Positions 27,369 through 36,332 of a DNA stretch of 64,000 bases are shown piece after piece. The position numbers were made by a program, and so were the translations under genes. Every line of letters starts with the position of its first letter. Within the stretch, counting starts at the first letter, position 1. The notes below the pieces were generated by a model. That model saw only the letters and a list, made by a program, of their open reading frames with translations. It searched no databases and was not told the DNA's origin. The DNA is from an uncultured Verrucomicrobiota bacterium (GTDB lineage: Bacteria > Verrucomicrobiota > Kiritimatiellia > SS1-B-03-39 > UBA6053), in NCBI GenBank assembly GCA_937127435.1, contig CAKZLZ010000018.1, positions 1-64,000 on the forward strand, given 5' to 3'.

Positions 27369-28295
27369 TTAACGAATGTTACAAGCCATACAAGACCCGC
27401 ATCCTAACTGGGGCAACTGATGCACCGGGCACAGGTCATACTGTGCAATTCGGGCAAGGTGTTGCACTTCAGCCAAGACTTCAACCGGACTCGGACGAAG
27501 ATGTGGCTCCTTTCTGGTGCATTGATAGATTAACGGGTCAAAAAACCTTCCCACCCATGGCGTGAACTGGGATAAACTCATACCAGCACGACACACTCCG
27601 ACTTTTTTCGTGATAATTTTCTCAAGAGTTGCCCCCCAGCAATGAATCATTGTGGCATTTGACCTTGTGGGTCCTGCCATCTGTTCCGGGGCACAGTATG
27701 GTGCCGTATGCTCAGTACTCAGCTCCCCTTTTCTTCGCATACCGCCAAAATCACCGAGTGCGATGCGACGCGATCCTCCTCCGCGCATAAAGTAGTTTTC
27801 TGGTTTTATGTCATCTGAAATCATATACCTTGAATCGATCTCAACCATACTTCTGGATGTCGCCAAAATTATATTTAATATCCGACACGGTGAAATTTCG
27901 ATTCCAAGCAAGTTTCTTGCATACAGCTCCATGACTAGAACAAGAAATCGCCCTTGTGTAAAATGTTCGACATACAAGACTAGATGATTAAAACCTTTTG
28001 AAAATTTTGAATGAATATTGCACTCTCGTTGGTTCTTAGCAATATTTCGCATTACCTTGAGTGCATATGTATTGCCATCGAAAATATTTAGTGCCTTATA
28101 AATTGATGTTCCGTTTCCTTCACCGATTAAAGCCTCAACGCGGTAGTTGCCATACCATTTTTCATCTGTTTGATTGTCGGCTGGTGCTGAAGAGTATTTG
28201 AGCTTTGATACTGATGGGGATTTGGGAACTTGTGGCATAAAACCTGGTACCGGCAAGCCGGGTTGCTTAATCCACACAAATGGAAATGTTGACAT
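27369..28295 (-). CDS. Ser/Thr protein kinase of a TerY-P triad
   Basis: A 308-residue eukaryotic-like kinase with the glycine loop GEGNGTSIYKA (about 57-67), the lysine in YALKVM (about 79), the catalytic loop SDDIKPEN (Asp kept, HRD replaced by SDD), DFG in ALGDFGGM and the activation-segment APE in APYCAPEQM. The C-terminus has a small cysteine cluster (CPVHQLPQLGCGSCMAC), a likely zinc site. It follows the PP2C gene by 23 bp and has the ribosome-binding site ACGGAGTTTATC. Kinase, phosphatase and vWA genes in one row define the TerY-P triad proposed for phosphorylation-controlled assembly of stress or anti-phage complexes. Confidence 0.87.
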   Translation of the reverse strand: MSTFPFVWIKQPGLPVPGFMPQVPKSPSVSKLKYSSAPADNQTDEKWYGNYRVEALIGEGNGTSIYKALNIFDGNTYALKVMRNIAKNQRECNIHSKFSKGFNHLVLYVEHFTQGRFLVLVMELYARNLLGIEISPCRILNIILATSRSMVEIDSRYMISDDIKPENYFMRGGGSRRIALGDFGGMRRKGELSTEHTAPYCAPEQMAGPTRSNATMIHCWGATLEKIITKKVGVCRAGMSLSQFTPWVGRFFDPLIYQCTRKEPHLRPSPVEVLAEVQHLARIAQYDLCPVHQLPQLGCGSCMACNIR

Positions 28296-28318
28296 GATAA
28301 ACTCCGTATGAATTTGTA

Positions 28319-29251
28319 TTATGGTGCAACAGGGAGTCGCGAATATACTGGCGCAAGCACCAACTTCTGACGATGCCAGTTGGCTTCCCTTAATGAACAG
28401 AACTTCTCATCTTCATTGATCTGGGAGTCGCCACCCTTTCCTTCTTCCGGCTCCAGCGGTATGTCAGATACATCAGAAGCATCAGCCTCAACAGCAGGGG
28501 AAGCGATCGTAGGCTCCTCCATTACTGCTTCCTTCGGGTTTTTCACTTCATTATCCAAATCATCCTCTATGAATACTTGGATTACCGATGCATTATCCGT
28601 AAGCTCTGCATCAGGAATATTATCGAAGCGTTCTATGCTTGGTGGTTCTTTTTCAGGGTTATTAAAAAGCGGGAGCGCACCATCAGTACACAGATACAAA
28701 GCCTCTCCTGCTTTCAGCGTTACGTTAGTGGAATCTGGCGAAAGCATATGTTCGTGTTCGCCGATGAATCGTGTCAATGCATCTCCAGATACAGCACCCG
28801 TTCTTTCGCGATATACCTCATCCGCATTTACGTTATGAGGTTTGGTTAGCAACCGGCATCCGCTATCAGTTTGTAAAATTGCAGGACTATCACCAAGCCA
28901 TGAAATTCCGACTTCACCTTGAGCATTTGCAACAGCCACGAGTAGTGTTGCCCCGGGCTCTTCCAAAGTGTCATGTAACCGAAGCCCGCAGACTTGAGCG
29001 TACAGTGCACATTCCTTTGCAATGCGTTCTAAGGTAAAGGCGTTTGTATTTCCTTTGATTCGCCTCAAAAATGCTTTGAGTACCGCCCAAATTACGGCTT
29101 GCGCCGTAGCTCTCCCATTTTCCATACCACCCATACCATCACTAACTATAAGCAATGAGAGGCCTGCATAAATGATCCGAAAGATACAGTCTTCTTGACA
29201 TGACCTCGGTCCCTTTCGGGACCGGGCACGATGTTTTAGTATAACTGACAT
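28319..29251 (-). CDS. PP2C-type protein phosphatase of a TerY-P triad
   Basis: A 310-residue PPM/PP2C phosphatase: QED (about 19-21), the metal-binding SDGMGG (37-42), WLGDSPA and the late CTDGA and DNAS motifs are all present, so it should be active. The C-terminal 90 residues are acidic and low in complexity. Its ATG overlaps the stop of the vWA gene (TAATG), and the kinase gene follows 23 bp later. It presumably removes phosphates set by the neighbouring kinase. Confidence 0.88.
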   Translation of the reverse strand: MSVILKHRARSRKGPRSCQEDCIFRIIYAGLSLLIVSDGMGGMENGRATAQAVIWAVLKAFLRRIKGNTNAFTLERIAKECALYAQVCGLRLHDTLEEPGATLLVAVANAQGEVGISWLGDSPAILQTDSGCRLLTKPHNVNADEVYRERTGAVSGDALTRFIGEHEHMLSPDSTNVTLKAGEALYLCTDGALPLFNNPEKEPPSIERFDNIPDAELTDNASVIQVFIEDDLDNEVKNPKEAVMEEPTIASPAVEADASDVSDIPLEPEEGKGGDSQINEDEKFCSLREANWHRQKLVLAPVYSRLPVAP

Positions 29252-29994
29252 TAGACTAACCCCTTCAAGAGATCCAAAACCGCTTCAACGGCTTTTCTTA
29301 CGCTCTCCTCCTGACCCAGCATTGACGCACTTTCATCAATCATTAGGATCACCGAAATGCCATTACCTACAGTTGCACTTTTGGTGGTGCGTTCCGTCAT
29401 TTTGGTAAGCGCTTCTTTAATATTTGAAACACCAGTGGTTTCCACGTAGGAAGGAGCTGAAGCAAGGCCTTCCAACACCTGTTTGTCAGTAACACCAAGA
29501 CCAATAACTGTCATCAGCATACCTTTATCAATAGCTTCAGTAGTAGCATCTTCAGCATCTTCTTGCGGAGTTTTGCCTGGCATTTCAGCGTCTGTGGCAC
29601 CGCCATCAGTGACTACTATACCGATATGTTTTGCAGCAGGAATTTTGAGGTTTTCTGCTGCCCCATGTCGTATAGCTTTCGCAGTTCCAGTTCTGCCACT
29701 AGGTCGAATAGTTTCGATATGGCTAATGTCATGCACTGGCTGCATTGGGTTCCCAATACGTGAGTCATGGTTAAAGTAATTGACACCCAGCCATACAGTT
29801 GGTCGATAGGAAGTAAGGCCTTCTTGCAAGGGTTGACCGGGCATTTCATCCTTTTGCGACATACGTTTGCCTGCCGCCTGCGTAACGCGCGGAGTGGAGT
29901 CGATATCAAGCGACTCTTTTACTGGTGTATAGCACTGCGGGCAACTTGCCGCGTCTGCATCCAGCATCTGGTTACATTTTTCACATGCATTCAT
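29251..29994 (-). CDS. vWA (TerY-like) protein with N-terminal zinc ribbon and circularly permuted fold
   Basis: A 247-residue protein. An N-terminal zinc ribbon (C4, C7, C18, C21) is followed by a vWA domain whose parts come in an unusual order. The second strand region (TVWLGVNYFNHDSR), the MIDAS threonine loop (SGRTGTAKAI, about 104) and the MIDAS aspartate (VVTDGGATD, about 130) come first. The DxSxS strand (VILMIDESASMLG, Asp about 220) and its helix come last, ending directly at the stop. In ordinary TerY the DxSxS strand is first, so this looks like a circular permutation. It has an AAGGATGAG ribbon-binding site at the ribosome start and overlaps the PP2C gene. Confidence 0.82.
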   Translation of the reverse strand: MNACEKCNQMLDADAASCPQCYTPVKESLDIDSTPRVTQAAGKRMSQKDEMPGQPLQEGLTSYRPTVWLGVNYFNHDSRIGNPMQPVHDISHIETIRPSGRTGTAKAIRHGAAENLKIPAAKHIGIVVTDGGATDAEMPGKTPQEDAEDATTEAIDKGMLMTVIGLGVTDKQVLEGLASAPSYVETTGVSNIKEALTKMTERTTKSATVGNGISVILMIDESASMLGQEESVRKAVEAVLDLLKGLV

Positions 29995-30141
29995 TTTTTC
30001 TCATCCTTCTGGTTGGCCGAAGTTTTTTCAGCCTTGGTTTTGTTGTTTCGGGTTTCAAGTTACCTTGTCCCCCGTTGGATGAGATCAGATTGCCATAGAT
30101 AATCTGAATTGTGTTTGCTTGGAATCTGAAGAACCTATGAA

Positions 30142-32058
30142 TTATGCAAAAAGTTTTTCTTGGACGGCTTGCAGTAGGTCTTTTGGGACTACTGCTTTAA
30201 CTCTTGTTGTATCTACCCCGTTTGTCCGCAGCTCTTTTTTTACACGCATGAGGACCGCTTTATTTGGGCATAAAATGATAACATGCTCCCAGCTCTCAAG
30301 ATTGTGTTCAGCTTGCATGCTTTCGGTTGCCTGCGTTGACAGACACACTTCGATTGCAACGGTCAACTCAGCTTTCGTCCCACACCCAACATCAACTGAT
30401 TTTTTATTTCGGTATACTTCGAGTTCCGCTACCACTCCATTTTTATGTAACATATCCCTCACCCATGTTTGAATCAGAACATGTTTAATTCCTGTCCCTC
30501 CCCTGGAAGTCGGTTTATTCACACCAAGCACTTTGTAGCCGTCTTCGTTCAAAAACATCCATTGAGGAGGCTTACCTCGGCCCAACATTTGAAACGGAAG
30601 TAATTCGACAAGCTTTTGCTGTACCAGACGCTCAAGCTCTGGTTTCTTATACCTCCAGTTCCAACCCTTCGTTTTGCAAAGCTGCGTCAGCCCCACGTAC
30701 GGACACGCTTGAATTGCGCGAAGCAGTTCAATTTCTACCGGTGGCTGTAAGGGGTTTGCCGAAGCAGTCACCATACTAGGAGGAAGCGGAACCGGTGAGC
30801 CCAAAGACTGATTTTCTTGCTGCACTGTTTTTGAAATAGCAACTGATTGCGGAAGCCGCACCAGTTGCTTTGGCGTGCCCGGAGGCACATGCTCCCAAGT
30901 CACAATAACCGGTTGAGTAACATTTGCTACCCGCAGAATCCCGTGTCCGATTGGTAGCTGTGGGATAATGTCTTGCTGAGACCTTGTGAGTGATGCAAGC
31001 CGTCCAGCTTGTGCCACGTCCTTGTCGTTTACCGTTCGAAGAATCAACGTTGTAAAAACATTACTGAGGATGATTGGGTTAAACACCTGCAATGAATGCG
31101 CCCCTAATACGATTTGGATATTCGAGCCCCTAGCGACGCGGATAAACTGACTGATTGGGGATGGAGTGTTGTATTTATCCTGCACCAACTCGCTCGCTTC
31201 ATCAATTATGATTGCATGCATACCCGCGTCTTGAGCTTGCTCCTTTTGGGATTTCACCATTTCCATGAGTGCAGCTGTGTAAAACGCACCGGACTTTTTT
31301 GAGCACAGAGCCGTACAGACAAAACAGTGATCAGGGATTTTGGCCATCGGTTTGTTTTGCGCAAGCGAAGCTCCGAGCGCGTCAGTGTGTAACTCATAGA
31401 GACTCGCATAGAGACTGAGGAACAAATCCTTTCGAAACAATTTGAGCATGCGCTTCTCGGGGTCTTCAAGATAGGCGATGATGTTTGCAAGCGTAGGATT
31501 TTTCAGCCGCTCATGAATTTTTTGAAACAGCACTGCCGAGTCGTGCCGCTCAAGCACAGTTCGAATTAGTCCGGCAAGTACCGCTCCGGACAAACTGGTA
31601 AACGGGTCAGGGATCTCATCCGTACACCCCACATAAATACAATGCGGGTTTGTTTTCATGGTCTCTATGAGTCCTTCGTTTTTTTGAGAAATAATGAGAC
31701 ACGCTCGAAGTAATTCCCCAAGCAACTTTATGATTGTTGTTTTCCCACTCCCTGTGGAGGATGCAAGCACCATACCCTTGTCCAAATGTTTCGACTCTAA
31801 CGCAACCGACGTTCCTTTTTCGGCTGAGGTAAATACCGGGAGATCCCCAGCTGGCCATTGTATTTCAGGTCGAAACGGCGCGAAGATATCAATTTCGCCT
31901 TCGAAGCGTTTATCCTCATACATCTCGATAAGTTGATGTAAATGACGGATTGATAGCTGGTCGCCGTATCTTATTTGCGCAATGAGCATTTTCCCGAGCG
32001 GACAAGAATCTTCGTTCAGCCCATAGGTAATCGCCTGCTTAATGAGGTCGTCGTACAT
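30142..32058 (-). CDS. HerA/FtsK-like ATPase with C-terminal wHTH and nuclease-like domain
   Basis: A 638-residue P-loop ATPase starting at MYDDLIKQAITYGL (ACGGAGTTTATC upstream; the track start is 27 nt earlier). Walker A is in SSTGSGKTT (about residue 100) and Walker B in AIIIDEASEL (about 285), as in HerA/VirD4-type DNA-pumping ATPases of archaeal and bacterial elements. The middle region has a winged-helix segment (GLTQLCKTKGWNWRYK), and the C-terminal 110 residues (SVDVGCGTKAELTVAIEVCL) resemble a PD-(D/E)XK fold with the usual lysine replaced. It heads the TerY-P genes in the same operon. A role in DNA transfer or in a defence complex is possible. Confidence 0.75.
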   Translation of the reverse strand: MYDDLIKQAITYGLNEDSCPLGKMLIAQIRYGDQLSIRHLHQLIEMYEDKRFEGEIDIFAPFRPEIQWPAGDLPVFTSAEKGTSVALESKHLDKGMVLASSTGSGKTTIIKLLGELLRACLIISQKNEGLIETMKTNPHCIYVGCTDEIPDPFTSLSGAVLAGLIRTVLERHDSAVLFQKIHERLKNPTLANIIAYLEDPEKRMLKLFRKDLFLSLYASLYELHTDALGASLAQNKPMAKIPDHCFVCTALCSKKSGAFYTAALMEMVKSQKEQAQDAGMHAIIIDEASELVQDKYNTPSPISQFIRVARGSNIQIVLGAHSLQVFNPIILSNVFTTLILRTVNDKDVAQAGRLASLTRSQQDIIPQLPIGHGILRVANVTQPVIVTWEHVPPGTPKQLVRLPQSVAISKTVQQENQSLGSPVPLPPSMVTASANPLQPPVEIELLRAIQACPYVGLTQLCKTKGWNWRYKKPELERLVQQKLVELLPFQMLGRGKPPQWMFLNEDGYKVLGVNKPTSRGGTGIKHVLIQTWVRDMLHKNGVVAELEVYRNKKSVDVGCGTKAELTVAIEVCLSTQATESMQAEHNLESWEHVIILCPNKAVLMRVKKELRTNGVDTTRVKAVVPKDLLQAVQEKLFA

Positions 32059-32077
32059 GTTTGATAAACTCCGTATG

Positions 32078-32467
32078 TTAGGCATTCCAAATGGCTTTCA
32101 AAAATGCCCAGACTTTCTTTTTTCTCCGACTCTTTTTTTCTTCCGGCCAGCACTGTGTGCAGTACGTTTTGTTTTCTTCCTGAATGTGTTTTCCTAGAGA
32201 ATTCAGGCTGAAGCGTTTAAAGCATGTTGTGCAAGCAAATGTATTTCGAGCGTCAACAATGTCGCCTGTACACGGGTCCTTGAACAAAATCGTTTGATCA
32301 TTGATTTGGTCGCCGCTATCTAGGTGCCTGATTATTTGAATCGTTTCTGTGTGTATTATACCATTTACCATTGTTGAAAGAGACTCTGTCCCACCGACAA
32401 CAGGATTACTGGGATCTACTGGCAAGAAGACCCGTTTAACTTTTTGAATTTGTTTTGGCGTTGTCAT
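32078..32467 (-). CDS. Small zinc-finger protein
   Basis: A 129-residue protein with a zinc-binding region CTTCFKRF ... YCTQC and a basic tail (EKKSRRKKKVWAFLKAIW) that may be amphipathic. It starts just inside the end of the upstream membrane-protein gene (overlap 32 nt) and precedes the HerA-like gene by 19 bp. No family recognised; the layout suggests a membrane- or DNA-associated adaptor. Confidence 0.6.
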   Translation of the reverse strand: MTTPKQIQKVKRVFLPVDPSNPVVGGTESLSTMVNGIIHTETIQIIRHLDSGDQINDQTILFKDPCTGDIVDARNTFACTTCFKRFSLNSLGKHIQEENKTYCTQCWPEEKKSRRKKKVWAFLKAIWNA

Positions 32468-32732
32468 AGAGCACTACCACAAGATAGGTTGCTGGGATAA
32501 AGAAATAGGCTTGCGAGAGCAGTTCGCTGTTTGGAAGGATATGCTTGCACTGTCCAGCGATTTGTAACGCTACGTATAAACAAAGTCCTAAGCCGATAAT
32601 ACGCTTAGAGTTTGTTTTTGAAGGGGGCAGAATTTTGGTTATAATTGCGATCATAAGCCCGAACAACAGCCAGGGCCCTGAGTATGCCCTGATGATATCA
32701 GGGAGTTGTTCTATGTTGAAGTTTTGGTACAC
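32436..32732 (-). CDS. Small membrane protein
   Basis: A 98-residue protein beginning at GTG, preceded by AAGGAGATAGCA, with about three hydrophobic segments (PWLLFGLMIAIITKIL, RIIGLGLCLYVALQIAG, AYFFIPATYLVVVLYD). It is upstream of the zinc-finger and HerA-like genes and could be their membrane anchor, but this is only contextual. Confidence 0.6.
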   Translation of the reverse strand: MYQNFNIEQLPDIIRAYSGPWLLFGLMIAIITKILPPSKTNSKRIIGLGLCLYVALQIAGQCKHILPNSELLSQAYFFIPATYLVVVLYDNAKTNSKS

Positions 32733-32799
32733 TGCTATCTCCTTGTTTTGTAGGTTGACTTACAGTGATTGAACCACACCTAATCTGAAAAAGGATGCC

Positions 32800-33090
32800 C
32801 TAGAATCTGAATTCTAACTGCTGGATCTTTTTCTGAATTCTCAAATTTTTCGCGACCTGGATGCATCGGTGACCTGCCAAAATATCTTCGAGTTCGATAG
32901 AAACTTCAATTTTTCTGTAATCGACTTTCGGGTCGAATCGGTGATTACAAAGAAGCCAACTTTTAATTGGAGCTACGTTGCACTGATCCTTGTAGACTGA
33001 AGCATAACATTCGAATTCAGCAATTGGCATTTGCATGAGTTTTGCGTGCAGCTCAAGCATTGCGTTTTGCACTATAAGTGTTGGTTTCAT
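32800..33090 (-). CDS. Element-specific small protein, paralogue of 40938-41252
   Basis: A 96-residue protein with YKDQCNVAPIKSWLLCNHRF then DY, a pattern shared with the protein at 40938-41252 (YQDFCNETWEKSKLLCANHF then DY). The conserved Cys and His could bind a metal. AAAGGA precedes the ATG. No known family recognised. Confidence 0.6.
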   Translation of the reverse strand: MKPTLIVQNAMLELHAKLMQMPIAEFECYASVYKDQCNVAPIKSWLLCNHRFDPKVDYRKIEVSIELEDILAGHRCIQVAKNLRIQKKIQQLEFRF

Positions 33091-33196
33091 GGATACATCC
33101 TTTGTTTAGGTTTGGCGTAATCCATTGTCCATAGATGATCTGAATTAGGATTAATTAAGATCTGAAACAGGACGAACTTTTGACCTCGATATATAC

Positions 33197-33610
33197 TCAA
33201 AGATAGACAGATTCGCTTTTCCCAAAATCATAGATTGCTTGCTGTTTGTTCCTCTGACCAAGAACCACCGCCCGCTTTACATCAGTAAGCATGACGCTGA
33301 TATCCAGATACATGAGTCCGGCCTCGTGCCAGCACCCGATGTAACAGCCGTGGTAATAGGCATATTTCCAAACTTGGATGAGCCATTTCCGCAAACGTGC
33401 CTCACTTACCTGTCCAGGTCTGATTGCAAGTTCAAACCCGCTCAGTCCGCAGGCGAAACCAACTGTTTGCCGGGTGAGCAACTCAAAAAGTATCGCATCA
33501 TACGTAAAGCCAGGGATGATGGTTTTAGTTGCGAGATAGATATCCTTGAGTACCTGGTCGAAATGGTCAGATTCTTCTCGGGCAAGCTGAAAAGTGTTGA
33601 GTGCATCCAT
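33197..33610 (-). CDS. Hypothetical protein, 137 residues
   Basis: A soluble helical protein (AREESDHFDQVLKDIYLATK) with a central Tyr/Trp-rich stretch (RKWLIQVWKYAYYHGCYIGC). GGGAGG lies before the ATG. It belongs to the minus-strand operon between the genes at 33625 and 32800. Not recognised. Confidence 0.55.
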   Translation of the reverse strand: MDALNTFQLAREESDHFDQVLKDIYLATKTIIPGFTYDAILFELLTRQTVGFACGLSGFELAIRPGQVSEARLRKWLIQVWKYAYYHGCYIGCWHEAGLMYLDISVMLTDVKRAVVLGQRNKQQAIYDFGKSESVYL

Positions 33611-33624
33611 GAGTACATCCTCCC

Positions 33625-34233
33625 TTAGCTTGCTTTACGAAACGTGGGGTTATGCCGCTGCTGGTATGCTTTTGAGTTCTTCACGAGCATGGAATTGTAT
33701 AACTCAGGCGGACGCACCCAGCAGAAACTGAAGTCATTTGAAACGGGATAACATCCATTCTTGCATCGCCCGAGCATTCGCCGACCAAGCCTTTCTCCCA
33801 CGAGCTCACGAAGACGCTTAGGAAGCTGGAAGATTTCGTCTGAAGTGGTATCTGTCGCTTCCTTGATATCAGTTCGAAAAGCAGGTTTCCCCGGATGCGT
33901 GAATGAAGTAAAACACATGCCACGGCAAGATTGTGCGTAATCACCAACATTTCCGTGGTTTTCCGCTGTGATGAAGCGACCGTTTCGCTCATCTAAGTTA
34001 CAATCATAAGACTTTTTGAGAGCCGCACCCATTTCTGCATCAGACGCGAAGGTAACTGTGGTGATACCGTCTTTGTGGGTGTGGAGGAGCCATTTGGGTT
34101 CGTGCGAGACTCCATTAGCTGTGCTGATTGAGCCTATAAGAATGTCGATTTTCTCGATAAGCTGATTTTTTGCATTGAGAAGGTCGTTTAGGCTCAGATT
34201 AAATGTTGTAGTGGTTTTGTTTGGTGTTTTCAT
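33625..34233 (-). CDS. Hypothetical protein, first gene of the long minus-strand operon
   Basis: A protein of about 202 residues starting at MKTPNKTTTTFNLSLNDLLN with AAGGAGCAGC in front (the track starts 90 nt further up). It has a helical N-terminus, a segment with THKDGITTVTFASDAEMG and a cysteine pair region (GRCKNGCYPVSNDF). Not recognised. A TATA-like box about 70 nt upstream could drive this and the following genes, including the HerA and TerY-P genes. Confidence 0.55.
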   Translation of the reverse strand: MKTPNKTTTTFNLSLNDLLNAKNQLIEKIDILIGSISTANGVSHEPKWLLHTHKDGITTVTFASDAEMGAALKKSYDCNLDERNGRFITAENHGNVGDYAQSCRGMCFTSFTHPGKPAFRTDIKEATDTTSDEIFQLPKRLRELVGERLGRRMLGRCKNGCYPVSNDFSFCWVRPPELYNSMLVKNSKAYQQRHNPTFRKAS

Positions 34234-34304
34234 GCTGCTCCTTGCGGTTAGGTTCGGTTGCAAGGAACAACATGAGATAAATTCCCGTGAATACCATGTA
34301 GCTT

Positions 34305-34314
34305 TATTTATATG
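34305..34314 (-). promoter_or_regulatory. Archaeal-like TATA box of the long minus-strand operon
   Basis: CATATAAATA on the minus strand, placed so that transcription would start about 25 nt later and leave a leader of roughly 45-50 nt that contains the AAGGAG of the first gene. It is nearly identical to the box before the gene at 42895. Confidence 0.4.
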
Positions 34315-34384
34315 GACATTCACGCTGCTTAATAATAAATAAACAAATAATTATTGACTTTTCCATAGATTCTATAGTCGATTT

Positions 34385-34392
34385 TTTAAATC
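34385..34392 (+). promoter_or_regulatory. Archaeal-like TATA box before the 34413 gene
   Basis: TTTAAATC is centred about 25 nt from the ATG at 34413; no Shine-Dalgarno is seen, suggesting a leaderless transcript. Confidence 0.35.
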
Positions 34393-34412
34393 CAGATCTA
34401 TTCTCTTCATTT

Positions 34413-35108
34413 ATGAATGAGCTGAAAATCATCAGGGAAACCATAAAGCACTACGAAAATGAACATTCAGATAAAACAAATACATATTTTTACTCTCAAA
34501 ATAATCATCAATATACCCTTTTTACCCCGGCCTTTTCTTTAAAAAAATTACAAAAGCATATGGAAATATATTTAGATAATGGAGTCGAACTAGATTTACT
34601 AGATAACACGTATTTTTTCTCACGATCCCTGAATCATGCGGAGCCCGCCCAAGAACAATTTTTGTGTATGAACGCATTGTCGTTAATAAATACATATTCA
34701 AAAATAAATAATATAGGAAAAGTTCAATGTAATTTATTAAACTTGTCATTATCTTCAGTTCTAACCAATGAAAGGATCAAAAATATAGACGACAATTTGG
34801 TGAAGTGGGAATTATGCCGAATTGTAAAACAGAACCAAACCATACAATCATCAGCTTCACACGAAGAAAAAAGAGATTCAACAACTCTTGATTTATATCT
34901 ATCAGGGTTAAGACATGATATAATTCTTGATAAAAAAACCATTTTACCAGAACATCTAAATATCATTAACAATCAGCTACAAGAACTAAACTTTCCACAA
35001 ATGAAATTAAATCGAACATATCAACTACCAATTACGCCAACAGCCAAGAAAGCAATTGATGATATTTTTTTAGAAAACAAACTCCCTGTCATTTTAAACT
35101 ATATATAA
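34413..35108 (+). CDS. Hypothetical protein in an A+T-rich pair
   Basis: A 231-residue soluble protein, rich in Asn, Ile and Lys, very different in base composition from its neighbours. It is mostly helical, with no signal peptide or recognisable motif. It is convergent with the gene at 35110, the stops being 1 bp apart. The low G+C of this pair suggests separate acquisition. Confidence 0.55.
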   Translation: MNELKIIRETIKHYENEHSDKTNTYFYSQNNHQYTLFTPAFSLKKLQKHMEIYLDNGVELDLLDNTYFFSRSLNHAEPAQEQFLCMNALSLINTYSKINNIGKVQCNLLNLSLSSVLTNERIKNIDDNLVKWELCRIVKQNQTIQSSASHEEKRDSTTLDLYLSGLRHDIILDKKTILPEHLNIINNQLQELNFPQMKLNRTYQLPITPTAKKAIDDIFLENKLPVILNYI

Positions 35109-35109
35109 T

Positions 35110-36069
35110 TCACCTCATTAAAGCCGAAACCAAGGAATACATGCTCGACCTTAAGACTATGCGCATTTTCAGGGTTGATTCTGATGTAAAATAGTATCTA
35201 GAAACTCCTCCAACTTTTTTAGGAATAGTGCCACATCCAATCTTTTCAATCAAATTTCGTATATCGGATAAGCACACATTTATTGCATTTCTTTCAGTAC
35301 TAGCTAAATCCTCTTGATCTGGCAAGATATGGGTCTCAAGAAAGCGGTATATAGATCTTGCTGAGTGTGCATCATGGCGATTTAGACACAAAAATACAAA
35401 AGTTTCAATTTTTCGTTTTTGGGTAAGTTCATCTTTTTTGGCTAAAGCCATATTAAGAAAAGATAAGGCATACCTTCCTTGGCACTGTATACCAAGCACA
35501 TCCACATAATCACTCTTGGAAAAAGATATTATTTCCTCATCAGTTACAATCGATTCAGGCAAAAGATGTACCCCTGAAATCAACGAGTGACTTCCTCTAG
35601 AATGAATCGAAACATCAAAATACATGTCTCTATATTTATCAGCTGTGAAAAATCCATGAGTTGATACATCGTTCAGCCCACATAGTAACTTTCGACCAAA
35701 GACAGGGTCTTCAGCTGCCAATAAAGCTGCCTTTAACAAAAAATCATTTACGCTTGGCTCAAAATCTATATTAGCGCCATATTTTTCAGCTCTTTTATAT
35801 GATATATCTACTAATTCCCAAAACCGAATACAATTATATACTTCATTACCTTGAAATAGGTGAATAAAGTCCTTAAATTCTTGAAATAGTTCACCGACTA
35901 GCTCACTTGCTTCTTGGAAATTCTTTGAACTATAATTTTTTTCCGGTTTATAGCTTGTCTTTGTGACATATATTATTCTTTTTAGTAACGCATAAATATA
36001 TTTCGCTATGCTTAAAGGATCGTCACCAGTAGCACCGGAAAAATTCTTTTCATTTTCAAACTGATCCAT
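35110..36069 (-). CDS. Hypothetical protein in an A+T-rich pair
   Basis: A 319-residue soluble protein with helical repeats. The segment SIHSRGSHSLISGVHLLPES and the region DAHSARSIYRFLE are distinctive, but no family is recognised. The C-terminal part (NVCLSDIRNLIEKIGCGTI and RYYFTSES) resembles a winged helix. It could be a defence cargo, judging by composition and position only. Confidence 0.55.
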   Translation of the reverse strand: MDQFENEKNFSGATGDDPLSIAKYIYALLKRIIYVTKTSYKPEKNYSSKNFQEASELVGELFQEFKDFIHLFQGNEVYNCIRFWELVDISYKRAEKYGANIDFEPSVNDFLLKAALLAAEDPVFGRKLLCGLNDVSTHGFFTADKYRDMYFDVSIHSRGSHSLISGVHLLPESIVTDEEIISFSKSDYVDVLGIQCQGRYALSFLNMALAKKDELTQKRKIETFVFLCLNRHDAHSARSIYRFLETHILPDQEDLASTERNAINVCLSDIRNLIEKIGCGTIPKKVGGVSRYYFTSESTLKMRIVLRSSMYSLVSALMR

Positions 36070-36332
36070 AATTAAAGGTCCCTTAAATTTTATTCATAAC
36101 AATTTAATTTGTTAAAGCACTTTCCCTCATTCCCGACTTCTCCATCATCCGATTCTCGAGTCGCCGATTTTCTTTCCTGCTTGCTGTGCCCGCTCCAGGG
36201 TTCATCAATCTTTTGGCAAAGGGCTCTTTTCTTTTCATACCCCTTTTTGCAACACCCCGCCCGCCCGGTAAAGCATATTCTTGAGCCCTAAAGCCGAAAA
36301 GCTCTGTGACCCCGTCGCTCTTTTGCACACGC

